From NCBI RefSeq assembly GCF_014495845.1, contig NZ_CP061080.1, positions 795,001-859,000 on the forward strand: a stretch of 64,000 nucleotides of DNA. Direction: 5' to 3'. Numbering within the stretch: position 1 is the stretch's first letter; the number at the start of each line of letters is the position of its first letter. The notes below the pieces were generated by a model, which worked only from the letters and a program-made list of their open reading frames with translations, did not search any database and was not told the origin of the DNA. Positions 28,301 to 34,996 of this stretch are shown piece by piece. Source of the stretch: Aquibium microcysteis. GTDB taxonomy: Bacteria > Pseudomonadota > Alphaproteobacteria > Rhizobiales > Rhizobiaceae. Both the position numbers and the translations under genes were made by a program.

Positions 28301-28897
28301 CTCGACATCCGCGGCGCCGGCAACCTGCTCGGCGAGGAGCAGTCGGGCCACATCAAGGAGGTCGGCTTCGAACTCTACCAGCAGATGCTGGAGGAGGCCG
28401 TGGCCGAAATCCGCGGCACCGGCGAGGTCTCCGACGGCTCCTGGTCGCCGCAGATCACGGTGGGCACCGCCGTCATGATCCCGGAAGCCTACGTCCCCGA
28501 CCTGCAGCTGCGCCTCGCCCTCTACCGGCGCCTGGCCGACCTCGAGACCATCGCCGAGATCGACAGTTTCGGCGCCGAGCTGATCGACCGCTTCGGCCCG
28601 CTGCCCGACGAGGTGCAGCACCTCCTGAAGATCGTCTACATCAAGGCGCTCTGCCGCAAGGCCAACGTCGAGAAGCTCGACGCCGGCCCGAAGGGCGTGG
28701 TGATCCAGTTCCGCGACAAGACCTTCGCCGACCCGGCCGGTCTGGTGAGGATGATCGCCGAACAGGGCTCGATGGCGAAAATCCGCCCCGACCAGGGCGT
28801 CGTCTTCATCCGCGACTGGCCGAACCCCGAAAAGCGGCTCGCAGGCGCCGCCGTGGTGATGACGCAGCTGGCGCGGCTGGCGGAGAAGGCGGCGTAG
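25400..28897 (+). CDS. mfd: Transcription-repair coupling factor Mfd
   Basis: Mfd removes RNA polymerase stalled at DNA damage and recruits UvrA. The 1,165-residue product has the full domain order. A UvrB-like N-terminal region comes first, then the RNA-polymerase-interacting (CarD-like) domain with GDIVVHADHGIGRFIGL near residue 500. The translocase follows, with Walker A CGDVGFGKTEVALRAAF (around residue 650), the DEEQHFG box, SATPIPRTLQL, and LYQLRGRVGRSKLRAYA. The TRCF C-terminal domain completes it, including AYVPDLQLRLALYRRLA. It follows sdhE closely. Downstream of its stop the sequence passes straight into palindromic repeats. Confidence 0.97.
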   Translation: MSLIDSLGLKPGRTGSVVIGGVADGYEAFVLAEVAAEAAGDRPLLYVARDGQRIPAIVEALGFAAPGLPVLELPAWDCLPYDRVSPGADAAARRLDALSAMIALKEKPHRAVILTTVNAILQKVPPAALLAAQSVSVRPGNQVDMKALVARLETGGFDRVGTVRDVGDYAVRGGILDLFAPGWAEPLRLDFFGDTLESIRAFDPATQRTTSQRPAMTLQAASEVTLTAETISRFRRNYIETFGAPSRDDALYVAISEGRRFSGMEHWLPFFYESLDTVFDYVPDGPVVFDALAQEAMAERHTLILDHYDARKRQASGKGLGDSTPYNPTPPDRLYLAPDAVRAAAGERLIADLSPFDAPPADGRVILKAKSRAGRSFAAVRADPGANVFDHAVSHVAEVRAAGRKTLVAGWTEGSLDRLTQILAEHGLGGLTRVTCLDELERLPPGQTGIAVLPLETGFETDRLAVIGEQDILGDRLVRRAKRKRASDFISELASLAAGDIVVHADHGIGRFIGLRTIEAAGAPHDCLEIHYAGDGRLFLPVENIDLLSRYGSDAADTPLDKLGGGAWQSRKAKLKKRLLDMAGDLIRIAAERQMRGAPAFHPPEGLYGEFAARFPYEETEDQQAAIDAVIDDLGLGRPMDRLICGDVGFGKTEVALRAAFLAAMEGVQVAVVVPTTLLARQHFKTFSQRFAGLPVTVRQASRLVGAKELAETKKGLADGTVDIVVGTHALLGAGIGFKHLGLLIIDEEQHFGVKHKERLKDLKSDVHVLTLSATPIPRTLQLALTGVRELSLITTAPVDRMAVRTFISPFDPLVIRETLLRERYRGGQSFYVVPRIADLKEVGDFLKEHVPELKFATAHGQLAPGELDDIMNAFYDSKYDVLLSTTIVESGLDIPTANTLIVHRADMFGLAQLYQLRGRVGRSKLRAYALFTLPAKRTLTQTAERRLKVLQSLDTLGAGFQLASHDLDIRGAGNLLGEEQSGHIKEVGFELYQQMLEEAVAEIRGTGEVSDGSWSPQITVGTAVMIPEAYVPDLQLRLALYRRLADLETIAEIDSFGAELIDRFGPLPDEVQHLLKIVYIKALCRKANVEKLDAGPKGVVIQFRDKTFADPAGLVRMIAEQGSMAKIRPDQGVVFIRDWPNPEKRLAGAAVVMTQLARLAEKAA

Positions 28898-28996
28898 CGG
28901 CGCGCGGACGCGCTCCGCCAGCGCCCGGCCGAGGTTCAGCACGCCGCGCGAGCCGCGTAGCGGCACGCGCGCGCGGACGCGCTCCGACCTGCCTTT

Positions 28997-29230
28997 CGTC
29001 ATCCCGGAACGCGGCGCCGAGCGAAGCGAGGCGGCGCGTGTCCGGGATCCATGCCTCGCCGTCCGCGACACGCGATCCGGTGCCGGACGGTCGCCGTCCG
29101 TGGTCCATGTCCGGGGCGCGCTGCGGAACCGGCGCAGTCTTTTCCATCGTGGAGCCCGACGACGTCCGTCGAGGCATGGATCCCGGATACGCCGTCCGTC
29201 GCTTCGCTCGGACGCAGTTCCGGGATGACG
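28997..29230. repeat. Palindromic element with GTCATCCCGG ends (in copy A)
   Basis: The left arm is 28,997-29,057 and the right arm 29,170-29,230, with about 110 bases between. The arms read CGTCATCCCGGAACG...GGGATCCATGCCTCG and CGAGGCATGGATCCCGG...CCGGGATGACG. A further right-type arm occurs alone at about 29,558-29,620. The corresponding pair in copy B is 32,672-32,733 with 32,843-32,903. Related arms recur at 38,052-38,823. Confidence 0.85.
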
Positions 29231-29291
29231 AGGGTGGAGGGATGGCCGGGCGAGGCGGGCCTGTGCGGTTGCCGTCCAGGGGCAGCGTGGT

Positions 29292-29431
29292 CCCCCCCTC
29301 CGCCTCGCTGCGCTCGGCACCTGCCCCCACTTCGTGGGGTTGGAGGATGGGCGGCAGCGGTGGCGGCGGGCTGTCCTCCACCCCACGAAGGGGGGCGGAG
29401 GTGGGGTCGCGAAGCGACGACGGAGGGGGGG
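29292..29431. repeat. C-tract/G-tract palindrome (in copy A)
   Basis: The left arm starts CCCCCCCTCCGCCTCG and includes CCCCCACTTCGTGGGG, itself a small hairpin. The right arm carries the complementary CCCCACGAAGGGGGGCGGAGG and ends CGGAGGGGGGG. It could fold into a long hairpin in either strand. The copy-B equivalent starts about 32,966. Confidence 0.75.
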
Positions 29432-29689
29432 CGCGCCGCTGGAAGACTTGGCGTCGACCGTGACGACCGAGCCAATGGAGGAGCGCTGCGACAGAGGCTC
29501 CGACGCCGGCGCGGCGGCGGCACCTGACTCGTCCTCCACCGGATCGCGGACGACGTCCGTCGAGGCATGGATCCCGGATACGCCGTCCGTCGCTTCGCTC
29601 GGACGCCGTTCCGGGATGACGAAGGCGGGGGGATGGCCTGCAGCCCTTGGGCCTCAGCCTGCGTCTCCATGCGGCCACCCTGCGCGCCA

Positions 29690-29823
29690 CGTCATTCCGG
29701 GGCCGCGCAGCGGAGCCCGGAATCCAGAGTGGTAGCTGAGGCGGAAATGCGCGTGGTTCGTGCGCAGCCTTGGGGCGTCGGCACGCTGGATCCCGGGTTC
29801 CGCTGCGCGGCCCCGGAATGACG
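29690..29823. repeat. Palindromic element with GTCATTCCGG ends (in copy A)
   Basis: The left arm at 29,690-29,727 (CGTCATTCCGGGGCCGCGCA... ending in AATCCAG) pairs with the right arm at 29,786-29,823 (CTGGATCCCGGG...CCCCGGAATGACG). The loop is about 58 bases. The copy-B version is at 33,367-33,499. It differs from the GTCATCCCGG type by the T after GTCAT and by the arm interior, so two repeat families are interleaved here. Confidence 0.85.
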
Positions 29824-30290
29824 CCGACGAGCGAGGTCGCAAGGTTGCCAGCCTGCAGTCTCTCAAACGCAACAGAGTTGATGACGATAGCGGTAGGGCG
29901 CTTTGCGAAAGCGGTTGCCGTCCCTGCGCCGGCCGCGACACCCGCGTCATTCCGGAAGACGAGCCGCGCGGAGCGCGGAGCGGCTGTCCGGAATCCATTC
30001 CGTGACGCCCCCCGGTGCCGCCGACGTCACGCCGGGCCCGCCGCCGAGGTCACGGAACGCATCCCGGCTCCGACCGCCTCCGCTGCGCCCGGCGTCCGGT
30101 CCGGAAGGGCGCGGCGGTGGAGGTGGCGCGGTGCAGGTGCGGGTCGACGTGCCGACCAGCGATTTCGGAACGATGCCGCCACCGGCAAACAGGGGTTGCA
30201 TTCTCGAAAGAACCCCACCAGCATGGCTCCATCGGCGGCCGCCTTTCGGGACGGCGCCGCAGGGATAACACTTTCGCGGGAGGCTGCGGC

Positions 30291-30872
30291 GTGTTCGAGG
30301 CGGGCGACAGGGCAGGATCGGGAGCCGCGGCGTCGGGCGCACCCACCGACGCGATGCGGCATACGTCGAGCGAGTTGTCCCGCCGGCTGGCCGCTCCTGC
30401 CGACACCATCGTCGTGCGCACGCCGGTCGAGGCCGACCGCGAGCCGGTCCGCATGCTCTGCAGGGCGATGCATGCCCGCACCGTCTTCGGCGACATCCCC
30501 TTCTCAGACGCGAAGTTCGACCGCGCGGTCGCCTCGCTGAAGAACCGGTCGCGCCAGTCGGTCGGGCTGGTCGCCGAACTGAACGGCCGCGTCATCGGCG
30601 CGGCCTGGGCGAGTGCCGGGGAGTATGTCTTCGGCGAAGGCGAGGTTCTGACCACGGTTCACGTCATTGCCGTGGACGTGCCTTTCTGTGGCCGGCTTCT
30701 GTCGGCGCGGACCTTCCTCCGGCTCGTCGCGGCGATCCGCAAATGGTCCATCACCCGCGGGGCAAAGCGCCTTCTCGTCCACGTGACCACGGGCCGCGAT
30801 CTCGCTTCCACCGACCGGTTGCTGAGGGCGGCAGGTCTGGAACTGATGGGTGGAGGGTATGTGGATAAATAG
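30291..30872 (+). CDS. GNAT family N-acetyltransferase (probable)
   Basis: A 193-residue protein with the GNAT plan. It has an N-terminal VRTPVEADREPVRMLCRAMH helix region, a central strand VGLVAELNGRVIGAAWAS, and the strand TVHVIAVDVPFCGRLLSARTFLRLVAAIRKW, where an acetyl-CoA-binding loop would be expected. A later strand is RLLVHVTTGRD, then DRLLRAAGLELMGGGYV. The usual Q/RxxGxG/A loop is poorly conserved (VPFCGRLLSA), so activity is uncertain. The GTG at 30,291 is chosen because GGGAGG lies seven bases upstream; an ATG at 30,354 has no clear site. The gene lies between repeat copy A and an AT-rich segment. Its substrate is unknown; an effect on the neighbouring secreted-type protein is conceivable but unsupported. 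Confidence 0.6.
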   Translation: MFEAGDRAGSGAAASGAPTDAMRHTSSELSRRLAAPADTIVVRTPVEADREPVRMLCRAMHARTVFGDIPFSDAKFDRAVASLKNRSRQSVGLVAELNGRVIGAAWASAGEYVFGEGEVLTTVHVIAVDVPFCGRLLSARTFLRLVAAIRKWSITRGAKRLLVHVTTGRDLASTDRLLRAAGLELMGGGYVDK

Positions 30873-31014
30873 CTCAAACGTGAGTCTGTCCAACGGATTT
30901 GTGCTCAAAATTCCCGTTGTAGTAAGCAGATGTAGGCCATAGGCTTTGGCGGGATAAAGGGAGGAGTCTAGATTGGACACCAAAAAAAGAGACCGCGAGC
31001 GTTAATGAGAAAGT

Positions 31015-31392
31015 ATGGCACCGTTCATGATCAGATTGCGGTTTAATTACCTGAAGTTTAGAACAATATTCATTCTATTATTCATGAGTATCATTGTCGC
31101 AAGTCTGTGTTCAAAATATTCGTCATTGTACGCAGAAGAAGGATATAATAAATTCCGAATGGATACACTAATAATATTACTTCTATTTATATCATCTTCC
31201 GTTATATTTGTTTACTGTTGCATGTCAATAATGGTGAATATGTTTCTATTGACCGGGCGATCTGTCGATCAAAAGGCGGCGTTGGCTGTATATCGCTTCT
31301 TTCGAATGAGTTGGCTTCTTGCTCGAGAGACAAAAAACTACTATGAACGCAAAATGCAAGAGCTAGGTCAAAGAGCGTATTTCGATGAGTGA
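31015..31392 (+). CDS. Small two-helix membrane protein, AT-rich
   Basis: A 125-residue protein I do not recognise. Two hydrophobic helices are evident at about residues 16-33 (FRTIFILLFMSIIVASL) and 50-80 (TLIILLLFISSSVIFVYCCM), followed by a charged cytoplasmic-looking tail with RFFRMSWLLARETKNYYERKM. GAGAAAG just precedes the ATG at 31,015; a second ATG four codons later is possible. Its end overlaps the start of the next gene by 8 bp, so the two are translationally coupled. The region is far more AT-rich than the chromosome around it, a sign of transfer. A role in secretion or immunity for the next protein is possible but not shown. Confidence 0.6.
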   Translation: MAPFMIRLRFNYLKFRTIFILLFMSIIVASLCSKYSSLYAEEGYNKFRMDTLIILLLFISSSVIFVYCCMSIMVNMFLLTGRSVDQKAALAVYRFFRMSWLLARETKNYYERKMQELGQRAYFDE

Positions 31393-32671
31393 AATCGGGG
31401 GGTATTTCCAAAAAGGAGGAGCGTACGCGGCTTTGGGAGTCGTTAACGATTCGGGTAGGGTAGGTTATTCGTTTAGTTTAGGTCTTCAAGGATCTGTTGT
31501 TGCAGCTGGATATGCTCAGGTTTCATTCACGACTACGATAGATACTACCGGAAGTTTTTTTTCAGTTATATCTTCTCTTTCTTTCGAGATAAGTCCTTCG
31601 GTTGGCCTCGGTTATGCGAGTCCCACATTTGGGAATCCCACCCAGGTAACCGCAGGAACATATGTCTCAGTACTAGGAACACCAACCCAGACTACAACAA
31701 TCGGCTATTCTCTGATCCCTTGGACTTCGGATTTTTATGAGTATGGCTTGTACGAGAGCCATCCAATAGTAGGGGTTCCGCAGGTCTCTCCTGTATCGCA
31801 AGTGCCCGCGTATGTGTCGCAAGTGCCAACTTACCTAGATGCGTTGCTCTCGCTGACCTATCACGACATCGCCGAGGCGGGCGGCTCACGCTACGATGCG
31901 GCGATTGCAAACCAAATGGATGCTGCCGGCGCGGTGGCAGCCCTTGGCGGCGCGGCAACCTTCGCAGGCACTGCCTCGGGCTTTGGAACCGGGCTCGGTG
32001 TGCCGTCCGTCGCGACCGCGGGCTCGTTCTCCCTGGACAACGGTGTCCAGTCCACCGGCGGCTTTGACAATGGGTCGCAGGGCGGGTCCGACATGGATGC
32101 TCCGTCTGGCACTGCGGGTTCGGCCGGTGACGGCCGTGGCGCGGCATCGTCATCCGGGGGCTTCACGGTGGGTTCCCTCGCAGGCTCGGCCGCGGGCTTC
32201 GGCTCCGGTGTCGGCACGCCCTCCGCCGCGACCGCCGGCTCGTTTTCCACCGGGAACGGCGTCCAGCCCACCGGTGCCTTCGTTTCCAGTCCCGCCGTAC
32301 CCGGCCAGTCCGCCACTTCGCCAACCGGCATCCTCGACATCGGAACGGTAAGCGTCTTCGCCTATGGTATGACGGTTGACGAGGATGCCGTCGCCCCCGC
32401 CGCGACCTCGTCCGACAGCGGCGGAGGTGCGAAACCCATCCTCGTCGATCTCGACGGCGACGGCCTCGAAATCGCTGCCGCGGACGATAACTTCGTCCTG
32501 TTCGACACCGACGACACCGGGCTGATCCATCGGACCGCCTGGGCCGGCAAGGGCGACGGCGTGCTGTTCTTCGATGCCGACGGTGACGGAACGATCTCGG
32601 CCGCGCGCGAATACATCTTCACCGAATGGGACCCGACCGCCGGCGGCGACATGGAAGCGCTGCCCTCCCAC
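31385..32671 (+). pseudogene. RTX-like calcium-binding protein gene, truncated by repeat copy B
   Basis: The native part encodes about 426 residues. The N-terminal 155 residues are Ser/Thr/Gly/aromatic-rich beta-like sequence coded by AT-rich DNA. From about 31,850 the DNA becomes GC-rich and the protein holds a duplicated motif (GFGTGLGVPSVATAGSFS near residue 199 and GFGSGVGTPSAATAGSFS near residue 271). The end has the hallmark of RTX-type proteins: PILVDLDGDGLEI, then TAWAGKGDGVLFFDADGDGT and TEWDPTAGGDMEAL. Family members continue with more EF-hand-like and RTX units. Here the frame enters repeat copy B at 32,672 and stops only at 33,298, adding about 210 residues of repeat translation. 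No signal peptide is seen, consistent with type I secretion, but the C-terminal secretion signal is lost. Confidence 0.72.
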
Positions 32672-33822
32672 CGTCATCCCGGAATGCGGCGCCGGGCGAA
32701 GCGAGACGGCGCGTATCCGGGATCCATGCCTCGTCGGTCGCGACACGCGGTGTGGAAGGACCAGCGCCGGCCGCCGGCCATCTCGGTGGCGCGCGGCAGG
32801 ACCGGCGCCGTCTTCTCGATCGTTCCGCCGGACGACGTCCGTCGAGGCATGGATCCCGGATACGCCGTCCATCGCTTCGCTCGGACGCCGTTCCGGGATG
32901 ACGAAGGCGGGGGCAAAGCCGGGCGAGGCGGGCCTGTGCGGTTACCGTCCAGGGGCAGCGTGGTCCCCCCCTCCGCCTCGCTTCGCTCGGCACCTCCCCC
33001 CACTTCGTGGGGTTGGAGGATGGGCGGCAGCGGTGGCGGCGGGCTGTCCTCCACCCCACGAAGTGGGGGCGGAGGTGGCGTCGCGAAGCGACGACGGAGG
33101 GGGGGCGCGCCGCTGGAAGACTTGGCGTCGACCGTGACGACCGGGCCGACGGAGGGGCGCTGCGACAGAAGCTGCGACCCCGACGCCGGCGCGGCGGCGG
33201 CACCTGACTCGTCCTCCACCGGATCGCGGACGACGTCCGTCGAGGCATGGATCCCGGATACGCCGTCCTTCGCTTCGCTCGGACGCCGTTCCGGATGACG
33301 AGGCGGGGGATGGCCTGCAGCCCTCAGGTCTCAGCCTGCGTCTCCATGCGGCCACCCCGCGGGCCACGTCATTCCGGGGCCGCGCAGCGGAACCCGGAAT
33401 CCAGAGTGGTAACCGAGGCGGAAATGCGCGTGGTTCGTGCGCCGCCTTGGGGCGTCGGCACGCTGGATCCCGGGTTCCGCTGCGCGGCACCGGAATGACG
33501 CCGACGAGCGAGGTCGCAAGGTTGCCAGCCTGCAGTCTCTCAACCGCAACAGAGTTGATGACGATAGCGGTAGGGCGCTTTGCGAAAGCGGTTGCCGTCC
33601 CTGCGCCGGCCGCGACGCCCGTGTCAATCCGGAAGACGAGCCGCGCGGAGCGCGGAGCGGCTGTCCGGAATCCATTCCGTGACGCCCGCCAGTGCCGCGA
33701 ACGTCACGCCGGACCCGCCGCCGAGGTCACGCCGCGCCCGCCCGGTTCCGGCTCCCGCTGCCTCCGCTGCGCCCGGCGTCCGGTCCGGAACGACGCGGCG
33801 TGAATGGCCGGCGCGGTGCAGC
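32672..33822 (+). repeat. Long composite repeat, copy B
   Basis: Direct, collinear copy of 28,997-30,142. It begins with CGTCATCCCGG immediately after the RTX-like coding sequence and carries the same order of palindromes: a large inverted repeat at 32,672-32,903, a C/G-tract palindrome from about 32,966, a single arm at about 33,239-33,300, and a GTCATTCCGG palindrome at 33,367-33,499. It differs from copy A by point changes and a few short indels, mostly near its two ends. Confidence 0.88.
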
Positions 33823-34239
33823 CGCTTCGGCGGGCCTCATTCCGAAACGCGATCCCGCGCCCGACGAAGGATAGCCACGTCGGACGTAACGAGTTCAACG
33901 GTGTTCTCGGTCGGCCCGACCGCGGCGCACGGCCGCGCTCGACATCGTCCGGCACGGCCCGCGAGGGGAGACGACCATGAGCGGCACCGACCGGCAGCGG
34001 GTGGGAGGCGGATATGCGGCTCAGGTTCCACCCGGACTCGCTGCAGCGGCAGTTGACCATGTCGTGTGGTGCCGCCTTTCCGGGGCTGTCGGCGCTTTAC
34101 CCCTGGCGCAAGGGCGGATGACACACCCGACGAGCGAGCCGAACGCATCGCACCGAAGCAGTTCGCCCAGCCGGCCGCTCGTCCGGAGCAGAGGCGCCTG
34201 CCGCCTCGTCTCCAGCCGTCGATACAAGCAGCCCGCCCT
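33823..34239. other. Gene-free stretch before the dsbA-like gene
   Basis: About 420 bases without a convincing gene. A purine-rich GAGGGGAGACGACC precedes an ATG at 33,977, and GGAGGCGGAT precedes an ATG at 34,014 that would give a 35-residue peptide (MRLRFHPDSLQRQL...). Neither product is recognisable. This may be decayed coding sequence. Confidence 0.45.
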
Positions 34240-34929
34240 TCACGCCCCCTCCAGTTCCCCCTTCGCCTTCAGCTCCGCCACCTGCCGGATCGCGTCCGCC
34301 AGGGTCTGCGGGTCCTGGGCGCCCATCACGGCGTATTTGTTCTCGATGATGAAGCAGGGCACGCCGCGCACGCCCATGCGGGAGGCGGTGGCGATCTCTT
34401 CGGTGACGGCGTCGCGGTCGGCGTCGGTGGGCAGCAGCGTCTCGACGACGGCGGCGTCCATGCCGGCCTCGCGGGCCGCCGCGATGAGTTCGGCCGGGTC
34501 GCCGACGTTGCGGCCCTCCTGGAAGTAGAACTCGAACAGGCGCCGGGCGAGGCGGTTCTGGATCTCGGGTCCGGCCGAGCCCGCCCAGCGGATCACCCGG
34601 TGGGCGTCGAGCGTGTTCGGTGCCACGGTGATCGCCTCGAAGTCGAATTCGATGCCCTCGGCCTGGCCGGCGCCGACCAGCGTGTCGTGCGCCTGGCGCA
34701 GCCGGTCGCCGCTGCCGAATTTCGCCAGCATGTAGGCCTTGCGCTCCAGCCCCTCCGGCGGAATCGACGGGTCGAGCTGGTAGGGTCGCCAGCGCACGTC
34801 GACGTCGATGCCCTCGGCAAGTTCCATGGCGCGGTCGAGCCGCTTCTGGCCGAGGAAGCACCAGGGGCACACCACGTCGGAGATGACGTCGATGCGGACG
34901 GTCCGGGTCTGGTTCACGGCTGGCTCCAT
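34240..34929 (-). CDS. DsbA family oxidoreductase (FrnE-like)
   Basis: A 229-residue thioredoxin-fold protein of the DsbA/2-hydroxychromene-2-carboxylate isomerase superfamily. The active-site CPWC is near the N-terminus (DVVCPWCFLGQKRLD, around residue 20). The family segment YQLDPSIPPEGLERKAYM follows, then a helical insertion and the cis-Pro loop in MGVRGVPCFIIENKYAVMGAQ. No signal peptide is present, so it is likely cytoplasmic, like FrnE, and may handle oxidative protein damage. The ATG at 34,929 gives a short leader before the first strand. It follows the YejA-like gene with a 67 bp gap on the same strand and may be co-transcribed. Confidence 0.88.
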   Translation of the reverse strand: MEPAVNQTRTVRIDVISDVVCPWCFLGQKRLDRAMELAEGIDVDVRWRPYQLDPSIPPEGLERKAYMLAKFGSGDRLRQAHDTLVGAGQAEGIEFDFEAITVAPNTLDAHRVIRWAGSAGPEIQNRLARRLFEFYFQEGRNVGDPAELIAAAREAGMDAAVVETLLPTDADRDAVTEEIATASRMGVRGVPCFIIENKYAVMGAQDPQTLADAIRQVAELKAKGELEGA

Positions 34930-34996
34930 GTCTGCGCGGGCTCCCTGGCTGCGCTCTCGGTCGGATCGGGTCTCTGCGGCGGTTTCGCGGCCGGGG

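Larger units (their letters stand above)
28997..30142 (+). repeat. Long composite repeat, copy A
   Basis: This block of about 1.15 kb is collinear with copy B at 32,672-33,822, in the same orientation, with an offset that stays near 3,675-3,680 bases. It starts with CGTCATCCCGG and holds, in order: a large inverted repeat, a second C/G-rich palindrome, an extra single arm, and a third inverted repeat. A direct match through GATGACGATAGCGGTAGGGC then leads into a degenerate tail. Identity falls in the first 170 bases and the last 100 and is very high in between. Confidence 0.88.
28898..30290. other. Gene-free, repeat-filled stretch after mfd
   Basis: About 1.4 kb with no convincing gene. Many long open frames exist on both strands, but they arise from GC-rich inverted repeats and have no ribosome-binding sites or known families. 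Almost all of it is repeat copy A (28,997-30,142). The first 100 bases repeat short GCGCGCGGACGCGCTCC motifs (28,902-28,984), and the last 150 bases contain the leader of the GNAT gene. Confidence 0.75.

Noticed and set aside
29038..29735. Open frames of 130-160 residues reading MDPGYAVRRFAR-like sequence
   Set aside because: These are translations of palindromic repeats, recurring identically in copy B, with no initiation signals.
30291..30872. The GNAT-type protein as an HlyC-like activator of the RTX-like protein
   Set aside because: The sequence lacks the conserved pattern I know for toxin-activating acyltransferases and looks like an ordinary GNAT; proximity alone is not enough.
34014..34121. 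A 35-residue ORF after GGAGGCGGAT
   Set aside because: The start context is good, but the peptide matches nothing I know and the surrounding DNA looks like decayed intergenic sequence.
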